Positions 33,446 to 43,364 of a stretch of 64,000 nucleotides of DNA are shown here, piece after piece; the stretch's first letter is position 1; each line of letters begins with the position of its first letter. The stretch spans positions 731,955,450-732,019,449 of the forward strand of contig NC_064615.1 in assembly GCF_023898315.1 (NCBI RefSeq). Reading direction: 5' to 3'. A program made the position numbers and the translations under genes. Under the pieces are notes generated by a model. That model was not told the DNA's origin. It did not search any database and saw only the letters and a list, made by a program, of their open reading frames with translations. Source of the DNA: Schistocerca nitens. Its lineage: Eukaryota; Arthropoda; Insecta; Orthoptera; Acrididae.

Positions 33446-33835
33446 ACATTGTCTGAAGCTTCAAAGTCACCACCTCAGCGTTTCTTTATTTTTCATTAAT
33501 CTAGTCTCTAAATTTTTGAGCTGACATTCTCTACATTCACAACAATATGGTACAATATGCTGAAGTTGACACCAAACGGCGAAGTGATATTGCGCAAAAT
33601 TTCATGTGCAAACACGTTGGATATGGACGCCATCTGTTATTTGGCACTGGATAGCTTTGTGCTCACAGAAGGGAAAGAGTACAGGAAAGAGCGCACGTTG
33701 ATGGATGAAAACAAGGCATAAGAAACGAAGAAGACCGACTATGAAAATTTACTAACGTCCAAAACTTCACATATCAGACTGTCAGAGCAGTAACTAAAGT
33801 TGTATATCGACAGAGTATCAACCGAAAATCCGATA
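33446..33835. other. Unassigned spacer
   Basis: No feature recognised up to the TA that borders the intact Tc1-like element. Confidence 0.5.
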
Positions 33836-34081
33836 TACACTCCTGGAAATGGAAAAAAGAACACATTGACACCGGTGTGTCAGACCCACCATACTTGCTC
33901 CGGACACTGCGAGAGGGCTGTACAAGCAATGATCACACGCACGGCACAGCGGACACACCAGGAACCGCGGTGTTGGCCGTCGAATGGCGCTAGCTGCGCA
34001 GCATTTGTGCACCGCCGCCGTCAGTGTCAGCCAGTTTGCCGTGGCATACGGAGCTCCATCGCAGTCTTTAACACTGGTAGC

Positions 34082-35104
34082 ATGCCGCGACAGCGTGGAC
34101 GTGAACCGTATGTGCAGTTGACGGACTTTGAGCGAGGGCGTATAGTGGGCATGCGGGAGGCCGGGTGGACGTACCGCCGAATTGCTCAACACGTGGGGCG
34201 TGAGGTCTCCACAGTACATCGATGTTGTCGCCAGTGGTCGGCGGAAGGTGCACGTGCCCGTCGACCTGGGACCGGACCGCAGCGACGCACGGATGCACGC
34301 CAAGACCGTAGGATCCTACGCAGTGCCGTAGGGGACCGCACCGCCACTTCCCAGCAAATTAGGGACACTGTTGCTCCTGGGGTATCGGCGAGGACCATTC
34401 GCAACCGTCTCCATGAAGCTGGGCTACGGTCCCGCACACCGTTAGGCCGTCCTCCGCTCACGCCACAACATCGTGCAGCCCGCCTCCAGTGGTGTCGCGA
34501 CAGGCGTGAATGGAGGGACGAATGGAGACGTGTCGTCTTCAGCGATGAGAGTCGCTTCTGCCTTGGTGCCAATGATGTTCGTATGCGTGTTTGGCGCCGT
34601 GCAGGTGAGCGCTACAATCAGGACTGCATACGACCGAGGCACACAGGGCCAACACCCGGCATCATGGTGTGGGGAGCGATCTCCTACACTGGCCGTACAC
34701 CACTGGTGATCGTCGAGGGGACACTGAATAGTGCACGGTACATCCAAACCGTCATCGAACCCATCGTTCTACCATTCCTAGACCGGCAAGGGAACTTGCT
34801 GTTCCAACAGGACAATGCACGTCCGCATGTATCCCGTGCCACCCAACGTGCTCTAGAAGGTGTAAGTCAACTACCCTGGCCAGCAAGATCTCCGGATCTG
34901 TCCCCCATTGAGCATGTTTGGAACTGGATGAAGCGTCGTCTCACGCGGTCTGCACGTCCGGCACGAACGCTGGTCCAACTGAGGCGCCAGGTGGAAATGG
35001 CATGGCAAGCCGTTCCACAGGACTACATCCAGCATCTCTACGATCGTCTCCATGGGAGAATAGCAGCCTGCATTGCTGCGAAAGCTGGATATACACTGTA
35101 CTAG
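34082..35104 (+). CDS. Tc1-like DDE transposase, 340 aa, uninterrupted
   Basis: The enzyme would cut the element ends and reinsert them at TA. I start at the ATG at 34082 (MPRQRGREPYVQ), although the frame is open from 33800; 340 residues is the usual Tc1 length. A first helix-turn-helix lies at residues about 12-50 (LTDFERGRIVGMREAGWTYR) and a second DNA-binding segment at about 75-125. The DDE core has D155 in VVFSDESRF, D244 in FQQDNARPH and E277 in SPDLSPIEHVW. Between D244 and E277 there are 32 residues, shorter than the usual 34. WPARSPDLSPIEHVW and the C-terminal GRIAACIAAKAGYT match Tc1-like enzymes. No frameshift or nonsense codon is present, so activity is possible but untested. Confidence 0.93.
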   Translation: MPRQRGREPYVQLTDFERGRIVGMREAGWTYRRIAQHVGREVSTVHRCCRQWSAEGARARRPGTGPQRRTDARQDRRILRSAVGDRTATSQQIRDTVAPGVSARTIRNRLHEAGLRSRTPLGRPPLTPQHRAARLQWCRDRREWRDEWRRVVFSDESRFCLGANDVRMRVWRRAGERYNQDCIRPRHTGPTPGIMVWGAISYTGRTPLVIVEGTLNSARYIQTVIEPIVLPFLDRQGNLLFQQDNARPHVSRATQRALEGVSQLPWPARSPDLSPIEHVWNWMKRRLTRSARPARTLVQLRRQVEMAWQAVPQDYIQHLYDRLHGRIAACIAAKAGYTLY

Positions 35105-35196
35105 TGGCGACATTGTGCATGCTCTGTTGCCTGTGTCTATGTGCCTGTGGTTCTGTCAGTGTGATCATGTGATGTATCTGACCCCAGGAATGTGTC

Positions 35197-35202
35197 AATA
35201 AA
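35197..35202 (+). terminator. Polyadenylation signal AATAAA of the Tc1-like element
   Basis: AATAAA lies 93 bp after the transposase stop and inside the element. Confidence 0.5.
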
Positions 35203-35267
35203 GTTTCCCCTTCCTGGGACAATGAATTCACGGTGTTCTTATTTCAATTTCCAGGAGTGTAGTTTGT

Positions 35268-35580
35268 TATGTGCTGTCGTTCAGGAGAATGTGCGTAAAC
35301 GATAAGTAGTAACACTTGACCTATGGAGCAAAGGAAAAGCACAACTGCGGGCGTCTTTTATGTACAGCTCCTGTGGGGAACTCGGTAGAGCGTTAGTCTG
35401 TTGTGCCAAGAGCCCTGGGTTTGAGACCTGGTCTTACCAGTTTTTGTACAATAGTACGTTTGAATCTGTTATATGGGACAACATGCTCCTGACGGATAAA
35501 AGGACTAATCAGAGTTTATAGCAATGTTCTATTGGGAGTCCGCTTTCACTTCGAACCACATGTACAGTAGTATTAACAGT
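35268..35580 (+). repeat. tRNA-like dispersed repeat (family 5), copy 1
   Basis: The repeat contains an A-box-like CTCGGTAGAGCGTTAG (about 35380) and a B-box-like GGGTTTGAGACC (about 35418-35429). The same about 300-bp sequence, diverged and inverted, is present at 42930-43288. Shared stretches include GTAACACTTGACCTATGGAG and GGTTTATAGCAATGTTCTA-like sequence. It is probably a SINE; no target duplication is visible. Confidence 0.6.
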
Positions 35581-36064
35581 AATAATAACAATAATAGTTA
35601 TTATTATATCAATACCACAGTCAAACATAACATTCGCAACATTCCGTCTCGTATTTATTACACCCAGCGACAGTAGCGTCCCCAAGCGACACTTTTGAAT
35701 ACGATATCAGATGAGTGCGAATACTAACGTTTACAATGATTTGTAACATAGCATTTACAATATGCTGTGTATATAGTGCCATAAAAATCAACAATAAGTA
35801 AAAAATTACATCACATCTGTGATTGTTTATTTTCCTAAGGGACCCTGGGAGGTAAGAAACGGTGCGTTACAGGACACTTTATATACGATTCCCTTGTAAC
35901 GTTAGACGTTTACTGAATAACGTCGTTTTCCTTTAATAACCAAGCACCGCTAGTGAACACCAGAAGACCTGGCGTTTTACAGAAAAATGTATATCAGTCC
36001 AACAAAGCAGAGTTCTGTTGGGTACACTTTCAGCTAAATCAGTGAAAGTGGAACGTAGGAAAAT
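35581..36064. other. Unassigned spacer
   Basis: AT-rich sequence without a recognisable feature. Confidence 0.5.
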
Positions 36065-36268
36065 TGGAAATTTGTGGTAAGTTCCTGTGGGACCAAACTG
36101 CTAAGGTAATCGGTCCCTAGGCTTACACACTACTTAATCTAACTTAAACTATGTAAGGCTAAGGACAACATACACATCCATGCCCGAGGGAAGACGCGAA
36201 CCTTCGACGGGGCTAACGCGCGAGCCCTGGCAAGGCGCCTCAGATCGTACGGCTACCCCGCGCGGCAC
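36065..36268 (-). mobile_element. tRNA-derived SINE (family 6), copy 1
   Basis: On the minus strand a tRNA-like head (CGCGCGGGGTAGCCGTACGA) leads to a body with CATGGATGTGTATGTTGTCC and AGTGTGTAAGCCTAGGGACC. The left end near 36065 has no clear duplication. A second copy interrupts a Penelope-like element at 54085-54279. The head end lies directly beside the left end of the next transposon. Confidence 0.75.
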
Positions 36269-36271
36269 CTA

Positions 36272-37819
36272 CAGGGTGTTTCAAAAATGACCGGTATATT
36301 TGAAACGGCAATAAAAACTAAACGAGCAGCGATAGAAATACACCGTTTGTTGCAATATGCTTGGGACAACAGTACATTTTCAGGCGGACAAACTTTCGAA
36401 ATTACAGTAGTTACATTTTTCAACAACAGATAGCGCTGCAAGTGATGTGAAAGATATAGAAGACAACGCAGTCTGTGGGTGCGCCATTCTGTACGTCGTC
36501 TTTCTGCTGTAAGCGTGTGCTGTTCACAACGTGCAAGTGTGCTGTAGACAACATGGTTAATTCCTTAGAACAGAGGATTTTTCTGGTGTTGGAATTCCAC
36601 CGCCTAGAACACAGTGTTATTGCAACAAGACGAAGTTTGCAACGGAGGTTTAATGTAACCAAAGGACCGAAAAGCGATACAATAAAGGATCTGTTTGAAA
36701 AATTTCAACGGACTGGGAACGTGACGGATGAACGTGCTGGAAAGGTAGGGCGACCGCGTACGGCAACCACAGAGGGCAACGCGCAGCTAGTGCAGCAGGT
36801 GATCCAACAGCGGCCTCGGGTTTCCGTTCGCCGTGTTGCAGCTGCCGTCCAAATGACGCCAACGTCCACGTATCGTCTCATGCGCCAGAGTTTACACCTC
36901 TATCCATACAAAATTCAAACGCGGCAACCCCTCAGCGCCGCTACCATTGCTGCACGAGAGACATTCGCTAACGATATAGTGCACAGGATTGATGACGGCG
37001 ATATGCACGTGGGCAACATTTGGTTTACTAACGAAGCTTATTTTTACCTGGACGGCTTCGTCAATAAACAGAACTGGCGCATATGGGGAACCGAAAAGCC
37101 CCATGTTGCAGTCCCATCGTCCCTGCATCCTCAAAAAGTACTGGTCTGGGCCGCCATTTCTTCCAAAGGAATCATTGGCCCATTTTTCAGATCCGAAACG
37201 ATTACTGCATCACGCTATCTGGACATTCTTCGTGAATTTGTGGCGGTACAAACTGCCTCAGACGACACTGCGAACACCTCGTGGTTTATGCAAGATGGTG
37301 CCTGGCCACATCGCACGGCCGACGTCTTTAATTTCCTGAATGAATATTTCGATGATCGTGTGATTGCTTTGGGCTATCCAAAACATACAGGAGGCGGCGT
37401 GGATTGGCCTCCCTATTCGCCAGACATGAACCCCTGTGACTTCTTTCTGTGGGGACACTTGAAAGACCAGGTGTACCGCCAGAATCCAGAAACAATTGAA
37501 CAGCTGAAGCAGTACATCGCATCTGCATGTGAAGCCATTCCGCCAGACACGTTGTCAAAGGTTTCGGGTAATTTCATTCAGAGACTACGCCATATTATTG
37601 CTACGCATGGTGGATATGTGGAAAATATCGTACTATAGAGTTTCCCAGACCGCAGCGCCATCTGTTGTTGAAAATTGTAACTACTGTAATTTCGAAAGTT
37701 TGTCTGCCTGAAAATGTACTGTTGTCCCAAGCATATTGCAACAAACGGTGTATTTCTATCGCTGCTCGTTTAGTTTTTATTGCCGTTTCAAATATACCGG
37801 TCATTTTTGAAACACCCTG
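36272..37819 (+). mobile_element. Mariner-like element with 169-bp inverted repeats (1548 bp)
   Basis: The ends start CAGGGTGTTTCAAAAATGAC on both strands. The inverted repeats extend 169 bp (36272-36440 and 37651-37819), and I count only about three differences. TA flanks both sides (36270-36271 and 37820-37821). The near-identity of the arms points to recent insertion. Inverted repeats this long are unusual for mariner-type elements, which mostly have about 30 bp. Confidence 0.92.
36553..37638 (+). CDS. Mariner-like transposase, 361 aa, ORF intact but first catalytic Asp is Asn
   Basis: I place the start at the ATG at 36553 (MVNSLEQRIFLVLEF); the frame is open from 36475. A helix-turn-helix region lies at about residues 5-60 and a GRPRTAT linker near 67-72. 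The catalytic strand reads IWFTNEAYFYLDG, with Asn at residue 160 (codon AAC at 37030-37032) where the first catalytic Asp is expected. The second Asp is D248 in FMQDGAWPH. The third is D296 in SPDMNPCDFFLWG, with 47 residues between them. The Asn change should abolish metal binding and strand cleavage, although binding to the ends could remain. The frame has no stops. Neighbouring inverted repeats belong to the same element. Confidence 0.88.
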   Translation: MVNSLEQRIFLVLEFHRLEHSVIATRRSLQRRFNVTKGPKSDTIKDLFEKFQRTGNVTDERAGKVGRPRTATTEGNAQLVQQVIQQRPRVSVRRVAAAVQMTPTSTYRLMRQSLHLYPYKIQTRQPLSAATIAARETFANDIVHRIDDGDMHVGNIWFTNEAYFYLDGFVNKQNWRIWGTEKPHVAVPSSLHPQKVLVWAAISSKGIIGPFFRSETITASRYLDILREFVAVQTASDDTANTSWFMQDGAWPHRTADVFNFLNEYFDDRVIALGYPKHTGGGVDWPPYSPDMNPCDFFLWGHLKDQVYRQNPETIEQLKQYIASACEAIPPDTLSKVSGNFIQRLRHIIATHGGYVENIVL

Positions 37820-37821
37820 TA

Positions 37822-38440
37822 TAAGGAATGTACACAGTAATAACCATGTTACTCAACGTATCAAACAAGCCATCACAACTGTAGCTTAAGCGAAAACCAC
37901 ACGGATGTGATAATAAATCGTAAAAGGCAATTAAACTGTTTCGCAACACAGGAGACATCAGTTCCATAAATGTTGCTATATCTGAGCCAGAACCACCAAC
38001 AATCTTTAACACATTCGCTTTTGAAGCAAAAGTAGTTACATTAAAAAAAAAAAATATTTGTGTATCAGAAAGTCGAGTTAAGTGTATGAAAGGGTGAATC
38101 ATTGGACTCCATAATTTTTTTTTGAGTATCAAGGACAGTGATTGTGATAATTACTGCAGACGACAACAGAAATATTGCTTCTCATGCACGAAATGTATTT
38201 ATATTATTTTTCTTTCAGTGGTATAAGCTGCAAATATAGAGATATCCGAAAGTATATCTTCATGAACGAATTGTAGCTTATGTCACTGAATCAGTGTGAT
38301 TCGACTGTTTTTACATGTACATGTATCTTTTGGTAACTTACTAACGCTTGAAACGCAAAAATATAACCACTGTTCTGTTAATTAAATAGAAAAAAATTAA
38401 AATAAAACATTATCCTTGCGATACATGTATGTTTTCCCAC
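37822..38440. other. Unassigned AT-rich interval
   Basis: No feature recognised. Confidence 0.5.
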
Positions 38441-38676
38441 CGCTTGGAGCGCTAGTGTCGCTCCAGCTGTCAAACTGTAAGAACTTCCACACCTGATAGT
38501 GTCGTGACTGGATTTATTAACATGCAGGTAACAAAAGAAGGGAGAGGTCATTACTTTACAAACTTGAAGCCGATGTCCGTCATCATAACTAGCCCAAAAC
38601 ATTAGGTTCGCCGTTTTGATACTTCCCCATGACGTCACTGTGACGTGCACGTTTCCAGTTTCGACCGTGTTGGGAG

Positions 38677-38868
38677 AAAAATGGCTCTGAGCACTATGGG
38701 ACTCAACTGCTGTGGTCATCAGTCCCCTAGAACTTAGAACTACTTAAACCTAACTAACCTAAGGACATCACACACGTCCATGCCCGAGGCAGGATTCGAA
38801 CCTGCGACCGTAGCAGTCGCACGGTTCCTGACTGCGCGCCTAGAACCGCGAGACCACCGCGGCCGGCT
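38677..38868 (-). mobile_element. SINE family 1 with 11-bp TSD
   Basis: Same body and head as other family-1 copies. The target duplication CGTGTTGGGAG is perfect at 38666-38676 and 38869-38879. It interrupts the 5' flank of a THAP-like fragment. Confidence 0.92.
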
Positions 38869-38900
38869 CGTGTTGGGAGCTTTCATTTTCTGCAGACATA

Positions 38901-39000
38901 GTTGTTTCACCAAAAACGCCAGCTTGCGTTGTTTATGGGTGTACTAATCGACTCGATCGTAATGTAAAGTTTAACGGGATCACATTGTACGTGAAGCAAC
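38901..39000 (+). pseudogene. THAP zinc-finger N-terminal fragment
   Basis: The plus strand reads PKTPACVVYGCTNRLDRNVK followed by FNGITLYVK. CX4C followed by a phenylalanine-containing strand is the start of a C2CH THAP domain, as found in P-element-type transposases and host THAP proteins. The later Cys, His and AVPTIF-type residues are absent here. It could be the 5' end of a P-like element cut short, or a lost exon. Confidence 0.4.
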
Positions 39001-39437
39001 AAGCAATATTGTCCTTTGCATACATGAATCATCGTTGCACTCTTTACTTTTATTGAATGGTTTTACTTCTGTCATTTGACTTTAGATTCACCTTACTTTA
39101 CTCAGTGTCCATTCTTTCCCTTCTCTCCACTGTTTTTCATTGTCTTCCGAGTCGCAAAGGCTCTGACATCCGAGCCACACTGTATCAAAGGTCTCGTCCC
39201 CATACGACACACGACTACGTAATCTCGCTGACTGCTGGGGCAGCATGTGATGCACTAAATTCCTCTCGCCATAATTATCATTCATTATACACTGTTTCTC
39301 CCCATTTAAAAATATTTTGGCTAGTACAGCCAGAGACAACGGTCATGTGTGCGTGAGTTTCGTGTGTATGATTGTATGAATGTATATAATACGTGTGCTG
39401 TTCTTCTTTTCTGAAGAAGGCTTTGGCTGAAAAATTA
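39001..39437. other. Unassigned interval
   Basis: No recognisable gene. Short frames at 39057-39356 are not similar to any domain I know. Confidence 0.45.
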
Positions 39438-39609
39438 CAAGGTGTACAACTTTGCTTCAGCCGTTTGCCGATAGGTGACAACAACGGTAAGTAGCGGTCG
39501 AAAGAAACAGATCGCAGACGTCAGGCAGTTAGCTTGGACCTCGGTCAACATAATCTCATTCAAACATTAGTCGATTTGTGTCTGTATCATAAAGTGTTCA
39601 TGATTGAAA

Positions 39610-40877
39610 ATGTCAGTTTACGAGCCTAATTCTCGTCATTTGTGGGAGGTGTTACTGTTCTCTATCAATATGAATAAAACAGCGGATGAGTCTCATCAAA
39701 TGCTCTCAAGTACGTATGGTAAGGACGCTATAAGTGAAAGAACGTGTCGTGAGTGATTTCAACACTTCAAGAACATTGGTTTTAACGTCGTAGAACGGCA
39801 TAGTGGTGCAAGAGAGAATGTTTTCGAATATGCAGAATTGGAGACATTGCTGAATGAAGACTCGCGTCAAACTCAAGAAAAATGTAGATGCCGTGTGACT
39901 AGGGCCTCCCGTCAGGTATACCATTCATCGGTTGCAAGTCTTTCGATTTGACGCCACTTCGGCGACTTGCGCGTCGATGGGGTTGGGATGATGATGATGA
40001 TTAGGACAACACAACACCCAGTCCCTAAGCGGAGAAAATCTCCAACCCAGCCGGGAATCGAACCCGGACCCTGTGGCTTGACATTCTGCCGCGTTGACCA
40101 CTCAGCTACCGGGGGCGGACTAAACTCAAGAAGTTTTCGCACGATTAGTGTAAGTGACACAGCAAGCCATTTCAAAACGTCTCAAGCCTATGGGCATGAT
40201 TCAGAAAGAAGGAACTTGGGTCCTGTGAGAGCTGAAACCAAGAGACGTTGAACGGTTGTTTGTATGTTTGTGAACAGTTGCTTCAGAGGCAAAAACGGAA
40301 GGGATTTCTGCATTGCATTGTGACCAGGGACGAAAAATGGGTTCATTACGATAACCCTAAACGTAAAAAATCATGGGGTTATCCCGGCCATGCTTCCACG
40401 TCGACGGCCAAACCGAATATTCACGGCTCCAAGATCATGCTCTGCATTTGGTGGGGCCAGCTCGGCGTCGTTAAAACCAAGTGAAACAATCACAGGTCAC
40501 AGGTGCTCGTTATCGAACGCAATTAATGCGTTTGAGCAGAGCATTAAAAGACAAACGGCGGCAATACAGCGAGTGATTTTGCAGCACGACAACCCTCGGC
40601 CACGGGTTGCAGAAGAGGGCAAAACGTACTACGAAACGTTAAAATGGGAAGTCCTACCCCACCCGCTGTATTCTCCAGACATTGCTCCCTCTATCACCTG
40701 TTTAGATCAATGGCGCATGGCCTGACTGACCAAAACTTCCGATCTCATGAAGGAGTCACAGACTGTATCGATTTGTGGATCACTCCAAAAGATGAAAAAT
40801 TTTTTCGACGCAGGATTCGTACACTGCCCGAAAGCTGGGAGAAAGTAGTGGCCAGCGATGGAAAATACTTTGAATGA
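39610..40877 (+). pseudogene. Mariner transposase pseudogene
   Basis: The ATG at 39610 begins MSVYEPNSRHLWEVLLFSIN, a mariner N-terminal helix-turn-helix region. After the SINE, translation resumes with LLQRQKRKGFLHCIVTRDEK (first catalytic Asp), WVHYDNPKRKKSWGYPGHAS, then VILQHDNPRPRVA (second Asp) and ETLKWEVLPHPLYSPDIAPS, where a frame break removes the third Asp region. The C-terminal part (RIRTLPESWEKVVASDGKYF) ends at 40877. At least two stops and two frameshifts are present. Confidence 0.88.
39880..40121 (-). mobile_element. SINE family 3 inside the mariner, with TSD
   Basis: On the minus strand the head (CCGGTAGCTGAGTGG region, B box GGGTTCGATTCCC near 40060) and body match the copy at 5211-5439. 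The 11-bp duplication AAACTCAAGAA flanks it at 39869-39879 and 40122-40132. Confidence 0.92.
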
Positions 40878-40956
40878 TACATGTATAACGAATTTGTTTC
40901 ATTGAAGCCTCAAATGTTGGAGAAAAAACGGCGGAAGCAAAGTTGTACATCTTGTA

Positions 40957-41468
40957 TGTCAACGCTATTTTCGTCATGCCTGCCTTGTGCTCGGCGTTTG
41001 AGCAGCAATCTATCCTTTTCACACTGTAGTTATTCCTTCACAAGGTTTGTTGTATATAATTCACTGCACTTCAACAGGAACAATGATGTACGTAATTACA
41101 GTACCAGAAGAAAAAAAAGACATTCATTACGACACATTAAGGTTGTCTGCAGAAAAAACAGGAATTCACAATTCAGTAAAATTTGAAACTAAACTGAAAA
41201 CGTTTCTCTCTGATAATTCATCTTATTTCGCTAATGATTATCTATTACTGTAATGTACAAATGGTGATGGGTAGAAATTACTAACATCTGTCTGTCTTTA
41301 ATTAAAACTTAAAAACTAATAAGTGATCAGCATGGACGCATATTTACAAAAAAAATTAATGTCAGTACATAATGACAGTTCCATATCATTATGATTTATC
41401 ATGAAAATATACATGGAACATGAAACTAAATAACCAACTGTTGGTATGTCACAAAGCATGGTCCGGGA
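40957..41468. other. Unassigned interval
   Basis: A 68-codon frame (41047-41253, VITVPEEKKDIHYDTLRLSA) is open but unfamiliar. Nothing else is recognised. Confidence 0.4.
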
Positions 41469-41790
41469 CAGTTTTAATCTGTGGTCAGAATGAGATTTTC
41501 ACTCTGCAGCGGAGTGAAAATCTCATTCTGGAAACATCCCCCAGGATGTGGCTAAGCCATGTCTCCACAGTATCCTTTCTTCCAGGAGTGCTAGTTCTGC
41601 AAGTTTCGCAGGAAAGTTCTTGTGAAGTTTGGAAGGTAAGAGACGAGGTACTGGCGGAAATACAGCAGTGAGGACGGAGCGTGAGTCGTGCTTGGGTAGC
41701 TCAGATAGTAGAGCACTTGCCCGCGTAAGGAAAAGGTCCCTTGTTCGAGCCTCGGTCTGGCACACAGTTTTAATCTGCCAGGAAGTTTTA
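41469..41790 (+). repeat. tRNA-like repeat (family 7) flanked by direct repeats, with a perfect hairpin
   Basis: The 14-bp sequence ACAGTTTTAATCTG occurs at 41469-41482 and again at about 41766-41779. After the first copy comes a perfect 19-bp hairpin (41486-41504 with 41512-41530, 7-nt loop). A tRNA-like segment at about 41692-41765 has GGGTAGCTCAGATAGTAGAG as A box and TTGTTCGAGCCTC as B box, with closing acceptor-like ends. This is probably one unit of a repeat family with tandem or circular-permuted structure. Confidence 0.6.
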
Positions 41791-41794
41791 AAAT

Positions 41795-42929
41795 CAATCA
41801 GTTAATCAAAGTTGATGTACATTCCAGTTGTGCTATGTTTAGTCATTTCTGAAACATTGAGATAGTTGCTGACGAGAATTATTCCGAGAAAAGAAGCAAA
41901 TAGGGACGCCTACATCATACATAGGCTAGGCTTTACTAAAAAGTTACTCACATGCGTGTTAAAGCAAAATATCCGTTTTAAGGGTCTTTACCATTTGAGA
42001 CCATTCCCTCAAACACAGTTATAGCATTTCACAATGCTGGAAGATGTTTAAAAAATTATATCCTTTTTTTTACCCTGTTAAGTTGCTAGTATTGACCACA
42101 CACTGGATGACGCATCATAGGTAAGATTTCAAAGTAAGAAGATGGGTAAGCTACAGAGAGATTAATGCACTGACAATTTAATAAAACAAGGAGGTATACG
42201 TCTAAGCAGTTCTGCTTTTTCGACATTTCAATAATCATTTAGTTGACATGGACAAGATACGATAGTATGTCTTGCTTCTTTCTTAATTGCATACCATTAA
42301 GGGGCTAGCACAGAACAAATAGTTAAGATTTTTCGCAAACGTGAACACTACAAATTTTGTGCATACGAGTTGAAAGGTGAAAATGTAACGGACAAGAAAC
42401 AATAACGATACCAGTAAGCAAACAAACATTGGCTTCGGAGGTCCAGTTTCTTTTACAATCGATACAAATATAGTAAAAGTGGAATTAAATGGACTACGAA
42501 ATCATGCTTTTCACATCACTTCCTTTTGTTTCTGGTTATCCGAAATATAGCTGAAAAAAAAACAACTTACGTTAATGAGGCCAAATTTGTCGTATTACTG
42601 GAGCAAACACGGATTCAAGAACAGAAAAACGTTCGAAATTGTCTTCCTGACACTATGTTATTCACGTAAGCTCTATAATTTTTAGTATTTAAAACAGTTG
42701 GTGCGTGCACACGACAGAAATAATGAATAAGATGCAGCGGTAAACAATAGTTTGCTAATGTTTTGGGTTACTTAAAATGGCGGCAGGCCCCGCCCACTCT
42801 ACCTTCAGAATAACTTACAGCGTAACTCTGTCGTGCCACCTCCCTCCTTTTTTTACCTCCATGTTTCTTAGGCTGTGATTAATACTTTCGCAAGCGTTAC
42901 GCAATTGTTTCTTCATTCTTCTGTTAGGA
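41795..42929. other. Unassigned AT-rich interval
   Basis: No recognisable coding sequence, RNA gene or repeat. Confidence 0.5.
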
Positions 42930-43288
42930 TTCCTTATGTTTACTCTGAGAAAATGCAAACGTACTATATACATTTGATGCCTTCAAGTAAACAAAGCGAA
43001 AGTGGACTAGTAGTAGAACATTGCTATAAACCCCGGACAGTCCTTTTACATATCAGATGCATATTGTCCCTTATGACAGTTTTACACGTGCTACAGTACA
43101 AAACGTGTTGTGACCAGGGCTCTAACCTACGACGGTTGGTACAACAAACTAACGCTCTACTAACTTCCCCACGGGAGCTCTACTCAAGAGAGGTTCACAG
43201 GTACGGATTTTCTGTTCTCCATAGGTCAAGTGTTACTTATTACTTACCGTTTAAGCACTTGCTCCTGGACGACAGCACGTAGAAGAAA
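42930..43288 (-). repeat. tRNA-like dispersed repeat (family 5), copy 2
   Basis: Inverted and diverged copy of 35268-35580. The tRNA-like core is TAGTAGAGCGTTAGTTTGTT (minus strand, about 43160) with a less conserved B box (GGTTAGAGCC, about 43118). Confidence 0.6.
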
Positions 43289-43364
43289 TTATATTAGATT
43301 TCTGGTTGAGGCTCTGTCGATATACAACGTTTAGTACTGATCTGACTGACTGACAAATGGATGT

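Larger units (their letters stand above)
33838..35259 (+). mobile_element. Structurally intact Tc1-like transposon (1422 bp)
   Basis: Inverted ends of about 27 bp with two mismatches: the left starts CACTCCTGGAAATGGAAAAA, the right complemented CACTCCTGGAAATTGAAATA. TA flanks both ends (33836-33837 and 35260-35261). The interior holds one unbroken transposase ORF, a leader of about 240 bp and an AATAAA signal (35197-35202) near the right end. This is the only element in the window where ends, target duplication and full enzyme all appear intact. Confidence 0.93.
39438..40954 (+). mobile_element. Mariner element with inverted ends, interrupted by a SINE
   Basis: The left end is CAAGGTGTACAACTTTGCTT; the right end, complemented, is CAAGATGTACAACTTTGCTT. 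TA flanks both (39436-39437 and 40955-40956). The interior is a mariner transposase pseudogene carrying a family-3 SINE at 39880-40121. Without the SINE the length is about 1.27 kb, normal for mariner. Confidence 0.9.

Noticed and set aside
33818..34747. Minus-strand and alternative-frame ORFs of 76-161 codons across the Tc1-like transposase
   Set aside because: They are complements of the GC-rich transposase coding sequence; the plus-strand frame has all catalytic motifs.
41692..41765. Possible functional tRNA gene
   Set aside because: A and B boxes and acceptor-like ends are present, but the anticodon loop lacks the usual U33 pattern and the unit is embedded in a dispersed repeat.
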